Translations under genes and position numbers: made by a program
NCBI GenBank assembly: GCA_028554745.1
Contig: JAQOTN010000059.1
Location: forward strand, 62,001-126,000
Direction of reading: 5' to 3'
Origin: Blastocrithidia nonstop
Lineage: Eukaryota; Euglenozoa; Kinetoplastea; Trypanosomatida; Trypanosomatidae
Length of the DNA: 64,000 nucleotides
The notes under the pieces: generated by a model
What the model saw: the letters and a program-made list of their open reading frames with translations, nothing else
Told to the model about the DNA's origin: nothing
The model's database searches: none
Shown: piece by piece, positions 13,298 to 25,652 of the stretch
Numbering within the stretch: position 1 is the stretch's first letter
Layout of the letters: every line of letters begins with the position of its first letter

Positions 13298-13318
13298 TAT
13301 ATATATATATATATATAT
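13298..13318. repeat. AT simple repeat
   Basis: Alternating TA run immediately 3' of the LETM1-like gene, within its presumed 3' UTR. Confidence 0.9.
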
Positions 13319-13334
13319 TATTTGGTTATCTACT

Positions 13335-14534
13335 TTACGATGGTGCAATTTGCTGTAGTTGCTCCTATTGTGCTTCAGTGAACTTCTGCTGCTGCTTGGC
13401 ACGTTTGACGAGTAATTTCTGCGTATGGGCCTAAACCTGATCACGCAGCGGTCCATTTTCGAGCTACATACGACGCAAAAAGGCATCTTTGCCGATGTGT
13501 GCCATATAAGCAAAATCATCCTTGTCCAGCTCTGAAATATCCTACTCCAGAAAGCCAGGGTCATGATAGTAACCCATCACATAAGCCTGCAATATTGTGA
13601 GGTTGGGAGTGGTGCCATTGGTCATGAAGTTAGGTCCCAAAAACGTGTAATAATCTGTGATGCGCTGTAGTAATTGCTATCGGGTTAGATTCTTGTCATA
13701 CGGAGCCAAGAAGCGACGCCAGGCGTAGTCGTACAGTTCGTCATCGCTCATTCCATCGAGTAAATTTTGACTAATCACCATGTAATCCTCATTTCAGGCC
13801 AAATTCCAGTAGTCACGAATACGTACACTGTTACACATTCGTATCAACATCGGGAACGTTGGAATATTCATACACCGTGCCAATTTACGAATCGATGCAC
13901 GACGTAAGTTGTTTAAAGTTCACAATCTGCTGTACATCTCTGCGGCAGGTCGAGTCAGCTCGGGATCACGACGGGTGTCATTCTTTTCAAACAACTCATC
14001 CCAGGCACGCTCGTACTGTGCGGTAGGTGGGGTGTAGGTGTGGTCAAAGTTTCACTTGGTGTCCCAGATGAACATCGGTGTACTGCGGTACCGGTACAGA
14101 TCTTGTGCAGTTCGCCATGCCTTTAACTCTTTATCAGATCGGCTAAAGCACGATGGGGTTCATGTGTCATTGGTCAACCACAGCAGACCCAACGGAAGCG
14201 AATAGCCACCGAGGCAAAGTGCCACCAGTGCGGCATGGGACATATGCCACAGGTCTACTTTATACCGCATCAACTGTGCCACATCTTCTCGTTTGACCTA
14301 CTCGCACAATTTGGTGTCGATCCAAATGTTTTTGGTCTAGCTGATTCCCTTCTTCAATGCTGCACGATCGTACTCCTCGTATTGATCAATGTAATCCTGT
14401 GGGGCATACTTGTAACTACGGTTGTACATTTTACGCCATGTCTTGAATGCGTGCATGCCCTATTGTGTAAACGCCATTAACCCTGGCACAAGGTTCACAC
14501 AGTTTTTGCGTAAAATAGACCACGACCCTTGCAT
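13335..14534 (-). CDS. LETM1-like mitochondrial inner-membrane protein
   Basis: 399 residues from the ATG at 14534 (MQGSWSILRKNCVNLVPGLM) to the TAA at 13337-13335. A single TM segment at about residues 101-120 (ALVALCLGGYSLPLGLLWL) carries the central Pro and is followed by WTPSCF, like the LETM1 membrane segment ending before P-S-x-F. After it, LRRASIRKLARCMNIPT and GMSDDELYDYAWRRFL resemble the LETM1 ribosome-binding-like domain. A charged Gln-rich helix closes the protein (KRAKQQQKFTEAQEEQ). LETM1 proteins act in mitochondrial K+/H+ exchange and volume control. Four in-frame TGA fit Trp (TWTPS, TKWNFD, RLWTLN, LAWNED) and the TAG codons fit Glu. No EF-hand is visible, so it may be a paralogue, not the classical LETM1. 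Confidence 0.75.
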
Positions 14535-15253
14535 TTCTTTGCGCGTGTGTCGGTTTATTAATATGTAATAATTACTACTACTAATCTAATTTATTTTTTA
14601 TGTTACTATAACTTTAAATTTACTCGAGTTAGTTTGTCAAATACTTTTTAACTGAAAATAGATAAGAAGCACTTTGGCGTATAACAAACAAGACTATCAG
14701 AGTGCAGAGATTTTTTTTCACTTATAGTAATTTGCAAAAAATAATTTGTAAGTGCAATGTAGTGAAACTTAAAAACTTTTCGTGTGAATACATATTTATT
14801 GACAGCATACCTTTTAGTTTTACATATCATTAACCAAAACAAAATGAAATAATGTATCATGCAAACAATCATACGTGCATGCTAACTTTGATTGACTTTG
14901 ATGTAGATTTATTTATTGAACGTTTAAACATACACAAACAAATTATGTGTTTGTGCTTTTTTGTTTCGTTGATAGCCGAATACAATTATTAATTTTTTTG
15001 ACGCACAAGTAGAACATCACACACTAAATACAGAATGTAAATCAGAAACAAAATTTAAAAATAATCTTTTTTGTTTATTTATAAGGAAAGTCGATAATTA
15101 AAATAAATAGACAACATAATATAACTTTCGCTTCCATCTTTACGTAAATAATAAATTTATTACAGTTCAATTACCACGTATTCAAATAAAAAGGATTACT
15201 ATCACACAAAAAAATTGAAACCGATTTATTATATAACGTTACACAGTTATCCT
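14535..15253. other. Intergenic spacer
   Basis: AT-rich spacer between the metaxin-like and LETM1-like genes; no recognisable element. Confidence 0.6.
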
Positions 15254-16927
15254 TTACGTGCTTGTTGCTTTCGTATCATGCACTACATCCTTCACGTTTT
15301 GCTCTCTTTCTACTTTCTCCTTCTTCAATGACGACTACTATTATTGCTATAATTATTCTACTGCTTTCACATTGTCGAGTAAGAGTAACATAAATTGCAG
15401 AAAGCTTGGCAAGTTGCTCATCACGAAATACAAAGAAGAGAACAAAACGGTGACTACTATGGCTGTTTTACGTCCTGGTGCAAACACGTCTACCTGTGAG
15501 GCGGCGAGCTGCGTCTGGGCAATATTCTCTTCTAACTTGCCACTGCTCTGCAAAAAGTAACTACCACTGTACTCGTCATAGAGTAATGCACGCAACTTCT
15601 ACACATACTTGGTCAGCTGCGGACACTCTTGCCGGATGCGTTGCTGAAAGCGTAGCATTAACATTTGTGTGGTAATTGTTTATTGATTTGCTTTGGTAGC
15701 ATTTTGTCGTTGCTGCTGTTTTGTAGAGGCAGATGACGATGATGATGATGATGATAAATGTAATAAACGATGTGAGGTGAAATCTGCGTGTAGAAAAAAG
15801 GAAATGGCCACGTAGGCGTAGACATCCGCTAAAGATGGAGCCGATGTACCCAAGATAAACGTATCCTCTGCGCGAGCGTATGAGATGTGCTACAGCTCCA
15901 TCGCCACAAAGGCATTTTCCACATCCGAGAGTACGCTATTCACAATTTGCAGCTGTGACACACTCAACGATGAGTTATGTGGTAGAGGTAGCTGATTGGC
16001 GGATATCGTGTTAGCTGCACTTCGTGCAAATAAGAAAGACGAGAACGAAGATGAAGAGCTTGCTATTTATTTCGCAGACAACAAGAGCGATGTAATAGTT
16101 TGTTCACTTCCATCGTGGCTAGTAATTTCACCTATTCGCTCATGCGCGCCTGCACTCAGCGGCAGGGGCTGTGTGAAATAAAAATTACGCCGCAAGACGT
16201 GTTTGCGATAACTTCCTGTTATCCTTTACAGCGGGGTGCCTACTTTAGGCAGAACACTTTTGCACACCCCGTCATTGTACAAACTTGGCAAGTAGTGCAC
16301 GAGAAAGGTAAACGCAGGGAAGATGCATCGTGTACAAAGCGTCTCTATGCATGACAAGGCAGGCAACTGATCATTACGAAGCACCGAGTCAACGAATTAG
16401 GTGTGAAACTACTTTGCACACTCACTCATCCCGAACAACACACAGTATTTGAATGTTATTGGTGTAGAATGCGATGTTTTGCCAAATCATTTACTCTGCC
16501 ACATCCTTGATAGTCATGAGCCATACTGATGTGCATTTCGTTTGTCATCAGCTGACTTGTTTTCTCTTTCACATTCGTTTTGCATTTTGAGTTATGATTA
16601 TTCATTACCTGTTGACGGTAGTGTAGTGGTATTACTATTATCATTTGCACTAATCGAAGTTGAAGTAGCAGCTGCTGAGGCAGATGTAGAAGAAGATGTG
16701 TATTTAGGTCAACCATGACGAGTAGTTGCACCAAATTGTTGTGAATTTTTATTAGTTTACAACGGAATAAGCAGGTGAGCATTCGATAAAGCCGCGTCTT
16801 TGCGAATAAATCGCGCGTTACGAAATCGAAGCATGGTTTACATCGCAAAGGATTATGGATCTAACGTAGGCAAGGCAAATGCACCTGGGCAGGTGTACAA
16901 GACACACGGGAATGAGCTATTCATCAT
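15254..16927 (-). CDS. Metaxin-like mitochondrial outer-membrane protein (GST fold)
   Basis: 557 residues. The N-terminus VLYTCPGAFALPTLDPESFA resembles the metaxin start, with its invariant Leu-Pro-x-x-Asp-Pro-Glu. A Ser/Thr/Ala-rich insert follows at about residues 70-125. The GST-C-like part reads EDTFILGTSAPSLADVYAYV, then RIRQECPQLTKYVEKLRALL, separated by a poly-Ser insert. A TM segment (AIVVTVLFSSLYFVM) lies near residues 498-520, then an acidic tail ending in TAA at 15256-15254. Metaxins/Sam35/Sam37 serve beta-barrel insertion in the mitochondrial outer membrane. Two consecutive ATGs at 16927 and 16924 are possible starts; the first is given. Several TAA are read as Glu in the tail. 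Which metaxin class this is cannot be settled by eye. Confidence 0.72.
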
Positions 16928-19831
16928 TGAATAGAGTTGTTTGCACAAAAACTATTCGTTGCTTGTTAGCAATTATAGTATATGGTGGGGATCTAACAAG
17001 GCAATGTGAATTATTTTTAATAGACAGAAAAGATAAATTGCGAAACTTTACAAGACAAAAGAGAAAAAAATATATAAATAATTGTAAATCAAGATAACAA
17101 CGTAAATATATAGTAACGTGAAAGTTGTAAATAACAGTATTAACAGTATTGTGAAAAAATTACAACATTGTTTGGATAGTATGTACACAAATACAATTTG
17201 CAATCAAAAAGAGAAAAAAGATATATATTAAAGTCGAACGTAAATTGTATGCATAACAAACTTATACGTTTTCTATTTACACAAGGTCAGAGTTATGTGG
17301 GGATAAAAATGAAGGTAGGCGTTGGTATATCGGATCATTATTTTTTAAAAAATTATTTTGTTTGCAAGGGAACCCAAAAAAAAGTAAGATAGGTATAGAA
17401 ATAATAATGAGATGGTAGTAATTTAGTGCAACACATAAACAATAGCGTACATCATAAAAAATCAAATCAGCTTATTACATCAACATTAAATTGTATGTAT
17501 ACATATAAGTGACTAATTAATTATGCATGTATGTTTGCGTTTTGAGTGTATGAATAGTTTCAAATTTCTGTGTAAGTATTATGTATAAACGTTGGAAAAA
17601 TTGCGTTTACACGCGTATTCCAGAAAGAAAAAAAGAAATAAATTTAATGATTTAGTCAAGTCATTGATTTTAATATTTTACACTCAGTTTTAGAAAAAAA
17701 ATAACATTTGAATGAATATATAATATATATATATATATATGTATGTGTGTGTACCATAAATAAGTATTAAACTCTTTTTGTTTGCAACATGTTTTGATCA
17801 CTTTTCATGAATATTATAGAACTTAAATAAATAGCAAATCAGTAAACATTGTAATGCACTTTCACAGAAAGAGAAAGAACGAACAACAAATGATTATAAG
17901 TGAAAGAAAAATATATAAAAAATATAATTGAAACGCGAAAAAAAATTTAATTTATAAAAAGATGTTAAAAGAGAAACACATATACGGAAAAGTTTATGAA
18001 ATAATGCTGAAAAAAATTAATATATTTATAAATCACATCAAAAATCACAACGTGTAAATACAAAAAAAAATATATTTTTTTTTCACAGAAATATAAAGGG
18101 AAGAAACATTAAAAAAGTAAGAAGTGAAGATACAGTTTACACAGACAATATAGCAAATAGGGGGCATGTGCCACGCAAATCAGAAAGTAGACGAACATAA
18201 TAGCAATAATAAATGGCAGGTATGCGTATACTCTTAAAACACCATCTCTAAATAAAACAATACCTTTTTTCTTTTATGCTGCTGTCGTCAACTTTTTCAT
18301 TTTATGCAAACAACAAGCATTGAGACATATTCTACGTTCAATAAGATATAAAAAATCAAGATTTTTTCCTGAAAAAAGATTATTTATTGTACTAAACATT
18401 TTACACAGTGACATCACTAAAAATATTACATTTGTTTGTTTGTCAATGTGAACAAAATAAATCATAAAAAAAGGTTTACATGCTTAACTAATACTGTGTA
18501 TACTAAAATTGAGGAAGTGCGCACATACCTTGACTGACAAAATACTTTTTTAAAAAACGCACACTAGCACAGATAAAAAGAGAAGAAAAAGAAATACTAA
18601 AAAAAAATAAATAAAGAGTAAAATTAATTATTAAAAGTAAGTGCTTTCTAAATTATAACGAAACACACATACACACACAGTAAGATACAGAAAGAATACA
18701 ACAATAATATTAAATAATTGGATTTACATGAGGCTTATAAGGATGACAATTACAAATTCAAACAACTAATTTAAATAGTTCATATTATTTTCAAAAAAGA
18801 GATAGTAAAGGAACACTCACTTTATCTCTATCTATATATGTATATATTAAGGCTGTACATTTTTTTACCCTCTGTTTAACTTACTACCATGAAGATGCCA
18901 ACGATCATCTTAACTATTTATATGTCTGTATGTGTTTTCTGTTGTTTGGTTGAAAGTCACATATTCACTCAAAGATATAGGCCTTGATAAACAATTATTA
19001 CTTGTTTAAGAAAGCACATTTTTTTTGTTGTTGTTACTGACATCGAGAGTGATCAAAATTGATGAAGTCGAAGCAAGAAATAAAAGCAAACTAATATATC
19101 TGTTTGTATAAAGGCGCTAATCCACATTGTGGTTTATTAATATTTTAAAAATATTTCCACAAAGAAATGTTTAGTAGAAAACAAAAAATAAATGAACACT
19201 ATATCAGCTTAATATTTTCGAGTGTGCTTGTACTTTTTATATCATGTAAGCAATATATTTATATATAAATGAACTAATCAAATGCTCATTATTTTTAACG
19301 ACTGCAACTGGTTTTTTGTTCAAGTTTACATAAAAAATGGCGGTTCACGAATTACCTAAAAAAAAAGTATAAAAGAATTGAAAGAACAATGTTGTTGATA
19401 TGTAATAAATTGTCTTCACTTATTTATTTGCATAGAGTTTGTAAATGCGTGTGCTTGATGCAATTTGTATAAATATATGTGCTATACATACATGTGCATA
19501 TTGTTTTATTATTATTTAATTTGACATATCTAAAAAAGTTTATAAAAAAAAATAATAAAAGATCACCTTATTTACAAAATAAACGACAAGGTTAGAATAT
19601 TATTTAATTTATTTCATATGTGCGCATCTGTTTGATAAGATTAGAATTCAAGTAATAAATACCTGATCATATGTCAGTAGGTTGTCAAATAGTGTTATGC
19701 GCAGAAAATATATGGAAAAAAAAAGATAATGAACAAACACTAATAAACAAACAAAGAACAAACGCAAATATGAAGTTTTACAAATAAAAACCAAAGTTTA
19801 CATCATATAACAAAATTTAGTTAAATGTTGT
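16928..19831. other. Long AT-rich intergenic region
   Basis: About 2.9 kb with no frame of coding composition on either strand under table 31. It holds an AT/GT compound repeat near 17723-17752 and many A- and T-runs. It presumably carries a long 3' UTR of the Asn/Ser-rich gene upstream and the 5' region of the metaxin-like gene. Confidence 0.6.
17723..17752. repeat. Compound (AT)n-(GT)n repeat
   Basis: About nine AT units followed by an interrupted GT run. Confidence 0.85.
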
Positions 19832-21994
19832 TTACTAACTAGTATCAAAGCCATCATCCGAGTCTTGATTATGTACACTCTGCAAAATCTCTTGCAGTGC
19901 GGTGATGTCTAGCTTGAAATCGTCGTCATCTGGTGTGAAATCCATCTCATTGGCCTCGAAGTTCTACAGATCATATTTAAAATTAAATGGTTGACTATAA
20001 CCACTTTGTGCTAACGAAATGTTTTCACTAAACTATCGAGGTGATCGTTGCAGCTATGATATTTTTTGTAAAGAGGACTGACACGTAGGGTCAAAGTGCA
20101 ATGTGGAATTTGTATTCATGTCTGTTTTACTCTACATTCCAGCTATGGTTGTATTATTATTATTATTACCATTACTATTTGCAAAAAGTTGTTTACTGCT
20201 TGTACTACTCATACCGTTAGCCTATGAAAGATTATGCAATTGTGCAATCGTCTGATCACTGCTACTAAGACCAGTCTCGCCACTCAAGCTTGATCGGGCA
20301 AAATTTGTGCTCATCATTTTGTTACTCGCCTCATCATCATTGTTGTTAATGCTAGTCTATACCATTCCCTGCCCACTATTTGCCATGACACCTAACGGAG
20401 CTACACCTAATGTTGTATTAGCTGATGTTACGGTCATTCCATTCATCATAGTCATCAGATTGGAAGAATGAGAGTTGCTACTGTCATTCACACTCATCGA
20501 GTTGGCTGCATTGGGCACACTCACGTTGATTGTAGGTAAAGTACCAGTAGTAACTGTTGTAGTGTTATTGTTTGTTTTGCTTACTGGACTTGTAATACTG
20601 TTGACGGGTTCATCTACGAGGCAGTGAAATCCTGGAATACACTCAAACTGACCAGTAACTGGATTTAACTTCAAATGCTTTATCGCACGCTGACTGTGAT
20701 GAATACTACACATTTCTGTTTCCTCATCACGACCTTTGTGTCCACTTTTGTTGCTTAAATTCATACCACTAGTGTTCACCATGAGATTACTATTACTACT
20801 ACTATTGTTGTTATTATTATTATTTATATTGTTGGTGCTGCCATTATTATTGTTATTGTTATTGTTGTTGTTGTTATTCACACTTTTACGATACGTTGGA
20901 CTAATAACATATGGACTATTTACATTACTGTTAATCTGAGTTGCGGCAGCTAGTGCGGCGGCAATGTTCATGGCAGGATGGTTTACACTTCCCATGACAC
21001 TGTTACTAATCGTGGTACCATTACTACTATTATTATTAGTAACAACACCGCCATTCACAGTGTTACTTATGGTGTTTGTGTTCATGGCAGATGCCATGTT
21101 GCCTGAAAAGGTACTAGGATGAACCACAAACCCATTTGTAAAACCATTAGCAGCCAACGTGGTAGTTTGGTTTGGTAGCAGAGAATGTGCAGTGTTCATT
21201 ACATCAGTAGAATTAGTGATATTTGCATTACTATTAGCACAAGGAGAAGGAATAGTGGTGTTATTTACCGCATTAGTAGTAGAAGAGGAAGATGAAATTA
21301 GTAATCCGTTATTGTTGTTATTGTTAGTGTTATTACACATCTGTGGTGATGGCTGCGAGGATGGCGTTCACGGGGTAGCGTTGCTACTCGGGACAAAGTT
21401 GCTATTTCGTCGTACATTAGGTGTTCGTGCTAATGAGGAGGCCGGTGAGAGAGGCTGATTGGCACCACGTGAGATGAGCATCGCTTGTTCTGCGCGTACT
21501 CGAATGGTACTCGTCATCGTGGTAGGGAAATCGTCTAGTAAGGAAACCAGTACACTCAGTAAAACATGACGAGGACAGTGTGGTAGCATGGCACGCGTTT
21601 GATAGTATTACTGTTACAACTGCGCTGCGGCGGCAGCTACAAATGGATTCGGGGCAGATGACAAGTGTTGCTGCTGCTGCTGCTGTTGTTGCTGAAGTAA
21701 TGCCAATGTCATGGCCGACTGGTCCGCCTGCAGCGGTGAGAGCACATCAAATGGCAGCGGTGCCGTATCATGTGAGGGCATCACATTGTACACGTTGTTT
21801 GTATTTCCCATAAGTGGAGCTGCCAGCATATCTTCATCCAGATGAGGAATAGTGGTGTTACCGACGTGTACGTAACCGGTGGGACGATAATTTGCTTACT
21901 TGTAAATTGATGTGTGTGGTGAGGTTACATTTACTTTGGCCGTTTCATTAGGTGAGACACCTTGATTAAACACAATACTTTGCTCTAAACTCAT
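19832..21994 (-). CDS. Asn/Ser-rich protein with short Cys/His motif
   Basis: 720 residues from MSLEQSIVFNQG (ATG 21994) to TAA at 19834-19832, which directly follows a TAG read as Glu. Three standard-code pieces all fall in this one frame. Features: a poly-Gln run near residue 80; a compact region MLPHCPRHVLLSVLVSLLDD at about residues 136-155; then long poly-Asn and Asn/Ser/Thr stretches; a C-x22-C-x5-C motif at about residues 428-458 (first Cys followed by SIHH, last part FECIPGFHC); and an acidic C-terminus (FTPDDDDFKLDITALQEIL). From memory, short Cys/His modules of this shape occur in many trypanosomatid regulatory proteins; I cannot assign this one. It may be an RNA-associated regulator, but that is only inference. 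Confidence 0.75.
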
Positions 21995-23831
21995 TACTAT
22001 ATCACTGTTTGTATGTTTGTATATATTTATATATATATTTATATATATATTTATATATATATATACTAAATCTGTACACTTGTACTAGACAATACAACTC
22101 AAAGTATTAGTGTTTTCTTGAAGTGATAAGTTCTCCTTCCACTCAGCAATGAACAGTCAAAAACTAAAATTTTGTAAAGCTATATATTTTCTGCTATAAA
22201 ACTCTACTGTGTTTTGTTTTGTTTTGTTTTTGTTATTGCACGCACAACAGACAAATCAGTCAAATTAAATATTTTCAATATAGTGTTAATAACCAAAATT
22301 ATCTAAATTTACTTGGAAGTTTATTCTAATTGTATTTTATTTTTTTAAAATTATGTGTCGAAACTATTTGTTTCGTGAAAAGAAAAATTTACTGTAGAAA
22401 AATAAATGAAATATTATATATGAGCTATATATTCAAATACCTACCTTAATTGTTTGTGTGTGTTTGTGTGTTTGTGAGAGACAAAAGACAACAGGTGTTC
22501 TGAGGCAAAAGTAAGTGAAATGCAGGTGATACTATCAAACAGCGAAAAAAAGTGGAAAACAAAACTAGAAAATCGGAAAAAAAATATTTGTCTGATAAAA
22601 CAAGAAGCAATAACGAAAGCAACTAAATCAACTACTAAACTAAATTAAAATATAGTGATATTTAATAATTGTAAATAATAGTTTGTAATAATAAAAAAAA
22701 AACAACTTGCGCAAATCAAATAAATGTAGCAATAATAATTTTTTATAAACTTGACTAAATTCACGTCTGTGATAAGACGCACAATACTGAGCAATAAAAC
22801 AAAAGTAAATTAGCAACAATTATATATAGATAATGATGTGTGTATTAATACTTATTATCAATTACAATTATAATTATTTCTTTTTCTGCAAGCTATATAG
22901 AAAAATTTATGTTCACTACACTTGTGTTTATAATTTTTTTAAAAAATTCTACACGTCCAAAAAAAGTATTCAGTTAACAGTACTTTAGCCTTCTTATCTT
23001 TTCACGTATGCAGTAATGCCTACTGACTTGTGCCGAAATTATGTTCAACAATATCTTATTATTTTTTGAAAAGAAGAAGAATGAAATAGAGAAATCAACC
23101 AAATAATGCAAATGTAAAAAGCTTTGATAAAATTACAGATGTACTTTACTTACAACAATACTAAATATATTTGAAAAACTTATGATAACTTTGTATTATT
23201 TATTATTTTTTTGTTTGCAAAAATAGAGTTATAAAACAAAAGGTGAAAAAACAAAGATGTGTAAAGTTTTTGTAATGTGCATAAAACATGTCACATTCAA
23301 TAGGTAAATGTCTTCATTATTATACACTTACAGCGAAAATATAACAACATTATTATTTTGTTCGTTAGAGGTAAGTAAACAGTACTACTACTAATACTAA
23401 CAAATACACACATTAAAAAAAGATAAGTAAAGAAACGGGAAAAAATTTCACAGACACACAAGATAAACATGTTTTATTGACGCATTGCACTTCCAGTTCC
23501 TACATCAGCGCTATAAATAATGATAAGAAGAAAGTAAATAGTTTTACAAAAAAGTGTTTTACATATTTTTCAATTTCAATCGATACTAAATTTCACTTTT
23601 TGCAAGTAGATGTTGAGAACACATTTTGCCATTCAGCCTCCATTTTTTTTTGTGATGTGATGTCTGTCAAAAGTACGTTCACAATTTGCTTAACAAGCAA
23701 AAATAAAGTAAACGTTTATATGCATGTGCTCAGAAGTTTACATGCAAACAAAAAAAAAGTTTCGATAGATGTAAAATAACAAAATTTAATTTATTGCAGT
23801 TTGTGTTCTTTTATCATAACAGTGTTGCACA
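21995..23831. other. Intergenic spacer with AT repeat
   Basis: About 1.8 kb of AT-rich sequence between the GMC gene and the Asn/Ser-rich gene. A compound TA/TTTA repeat lies close to the latter's start. A 100-codon plus-strand open stretch at 23477-23779 has spacer composition and is not called. Confidence 0.6.
22021..22066. repeat. Compound TA / TTTATA repeat
   Basis: Alternating TA blocks separated by single extra T bases, in the presumed 5' UTR or upstream region of the Asn/Ser-rich gene. Confidence 0.85.
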
Positions 23832-25652
23832 TTAATAAATAATGCGAGTAGCTTCTGTGTATTCACCATCCGCATTTTTTGCCTTTGCTTTCTCCTTCTT
23901 GTGTTGTACGAGTTTGTCTACAAAGATATCAGCAAGAGCTAATTTGTACGGTAACAGTGCACCTGAAATAGGAAATGGTAAAATGCTACCATCACATACG
24001 TAGACGTTTGATGTGTTGTTCAGCTGAAACGTTTGCAAATCTACCGCAGCGGAACAGCTACCACCACTATGACCAGATGACTCCAATCGCTCATTGACCA
24101 ACTTGCCAATGGTGCTGCTAAACGAAGGACGATTGATAATTTCATTCTTGACAAACCTCACCGCCTTCTAGACTGCCTGCTGATCATCATTATTCGTAAA
24201 ATATTGTGGGTCAATGCAGCCATCTGCCGTAATACAGCCTCGACTCTTGGGTCGTAATGGGCGAATAACAAACTGACACCCATGCTCATCGCGTAGTGGT
24301 GAGGAGCCGTCATTGTTTATTGTAAACGGTTGAAAAATAATCTACACATCCGGTGCGTTTTACTGATTGGTAGACGAGTAGTACCAAATCATGTCATCTC
24401 AGCTAGACAGCAGAGGATGGGCCACACTACCAAACTGAAAACGTGCCTTGAGATAATTTTGCACCCATGCATCGTTGAAAAAATTATGACTACGTCGGTC
24501 CTTGGTGCGATACTGCAGTACTACCTGAGGTACATCCCAGAAACCTTAGCCAACATGTTACACATCATGCAAACTATTATTATTATCGTTGCTTTTGGTT
24601 GAGGCGTGTAAGATTTGTGCTGAGCCTAGTGCACCGGCGCATAAAATAATCTGAGAGGCGTGTACCCGTGCAAACTCATCATTGCGTCGAATCAACACTC
24701 CCGTTGCACTGTTTCGCTTTTTACTATTATTGCCATCACCAAAATCATTTTCTTTCGTGTTTTTGTTGTTATTATTGTTGTTTATTGTGGTTGCATCTTA
24801 TCCTTCTCTCCCATTCATTGTATCTGCTAATATAGACTACACAATTGTGTTACACTACACCGTCAGTGGCCGTTGCAACTGTAAACTTAACATAACAAAT
24901 CGCTACAAGGTAGAGTGTGCCTTGTGTGTGGTGGGGTCCACCCACATTTATGGTCGGCCACAAGTAGAACCTTGCGAGAAGTCCTTACGAACAAATTAGC
25001 CAGTCATGGAGGCATGAGACGAGATCGACTCGCAAAACGGTTTGTAGTACGGTGAATACGTACATGGATTGCTCAGTGTAAACTTACCACGCTTACCACG
25101 ATGGGTAGAGAACACCTGTGGGTTTTACAAACTACGCAGTTTAGGCAGTAATGTCTACCGAAAGTTTCATGGACCGTCTGCCCAGTCATTGCCATCGCCA
25201 TGGTATCAACTTCGACTACCCATGACACCATGACCGCCAAGAATAGACGGTGTGGGAATTGCTACAGTGGCTTGTTGTGATTGGGTTGTTTATTATTTTT
25301 ATTATTGTGATGATAATGTTTACACATTTCCTGATAGCTTGTAGTACGATCGCTGTGGTGTGGTCGTACACAACGATGGCGCCAACTCATACCCACGATG
25401 TGCAATTCGATGAAGTAAACAACTGCATGGCAGTGTACGGTGCCACTCCTGTCGTTTGCGTACATCACATCCACGTTCAATGAGTAGCGTCTTCATGTTT
25501 TCCATGGCTAATCGGCCAGCCACAAGACAACCAGACAATCCGCCTCCAACCACGATGGCGTCATAGTGAACGTGTGTCATGTCAGCAGCTCCCTTTGCAG
25601 AGGCAGAAGAAGTCGCTGCTGAAGCTGCAACACGAATACAACTTCGTTTCAT
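23832..25652 (-). CDS. GMC-family FAD oxidoreductase
   Basis: 606 residues. The N-terminal dinucleotide-binding motif AIVVGGGLSGCLVAG (GGGLSG at residues 36-41) follows a short Ala/Ser-rich leader that could be a mitochondrial presequence. Next are PSILGGHGVMGSRSWYHGD, the GMC signature-1 region, and around residue 330 the signature-2 region HASQIILCAGALGSAQIL. The C-terminus has SGHSGGSC with the conserved His (about residue 525) and VYVCDGSILP. The family oxidises alcohols such as choline, long-chain alcohols or sterols using FAD. The second catalytic position, usually His/Asn in an S-G-N/H context, appears as Ala (PISGALLP), so activity is uncertain. Asn/Lys-rich inserts occur near residues 110 and 290. 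The stop is TAA at 23834-23832. Confidence 0.88.

Larger units (their letters stand above)
12364..13334. other. Intergenic spacer
   Basis: AT-rich spacer between the LETM1-like gene and SUB2; it ends in an AT repeat just downstream of the LETM1-like stop. No coding signal. Confidence 0.6.

Noticed and set aside
15478-15675. Short plus-strand frames over the metaxin-like gene
   Set aside because: They are antisense shadows; no plus-strand gene was supported anywhere in the window.
16456-16848. 130-codon minus-strand frame
   Set aside because: A different frame from the metaxin-like gene, which covers the same DNA with recognisable sequence.
20736-20939. Leu-rich plus-strand frame resembling a membrane segment
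   Set aside because: It is the complement of poly-Asn codons in the Asn/Ser-rich gene.
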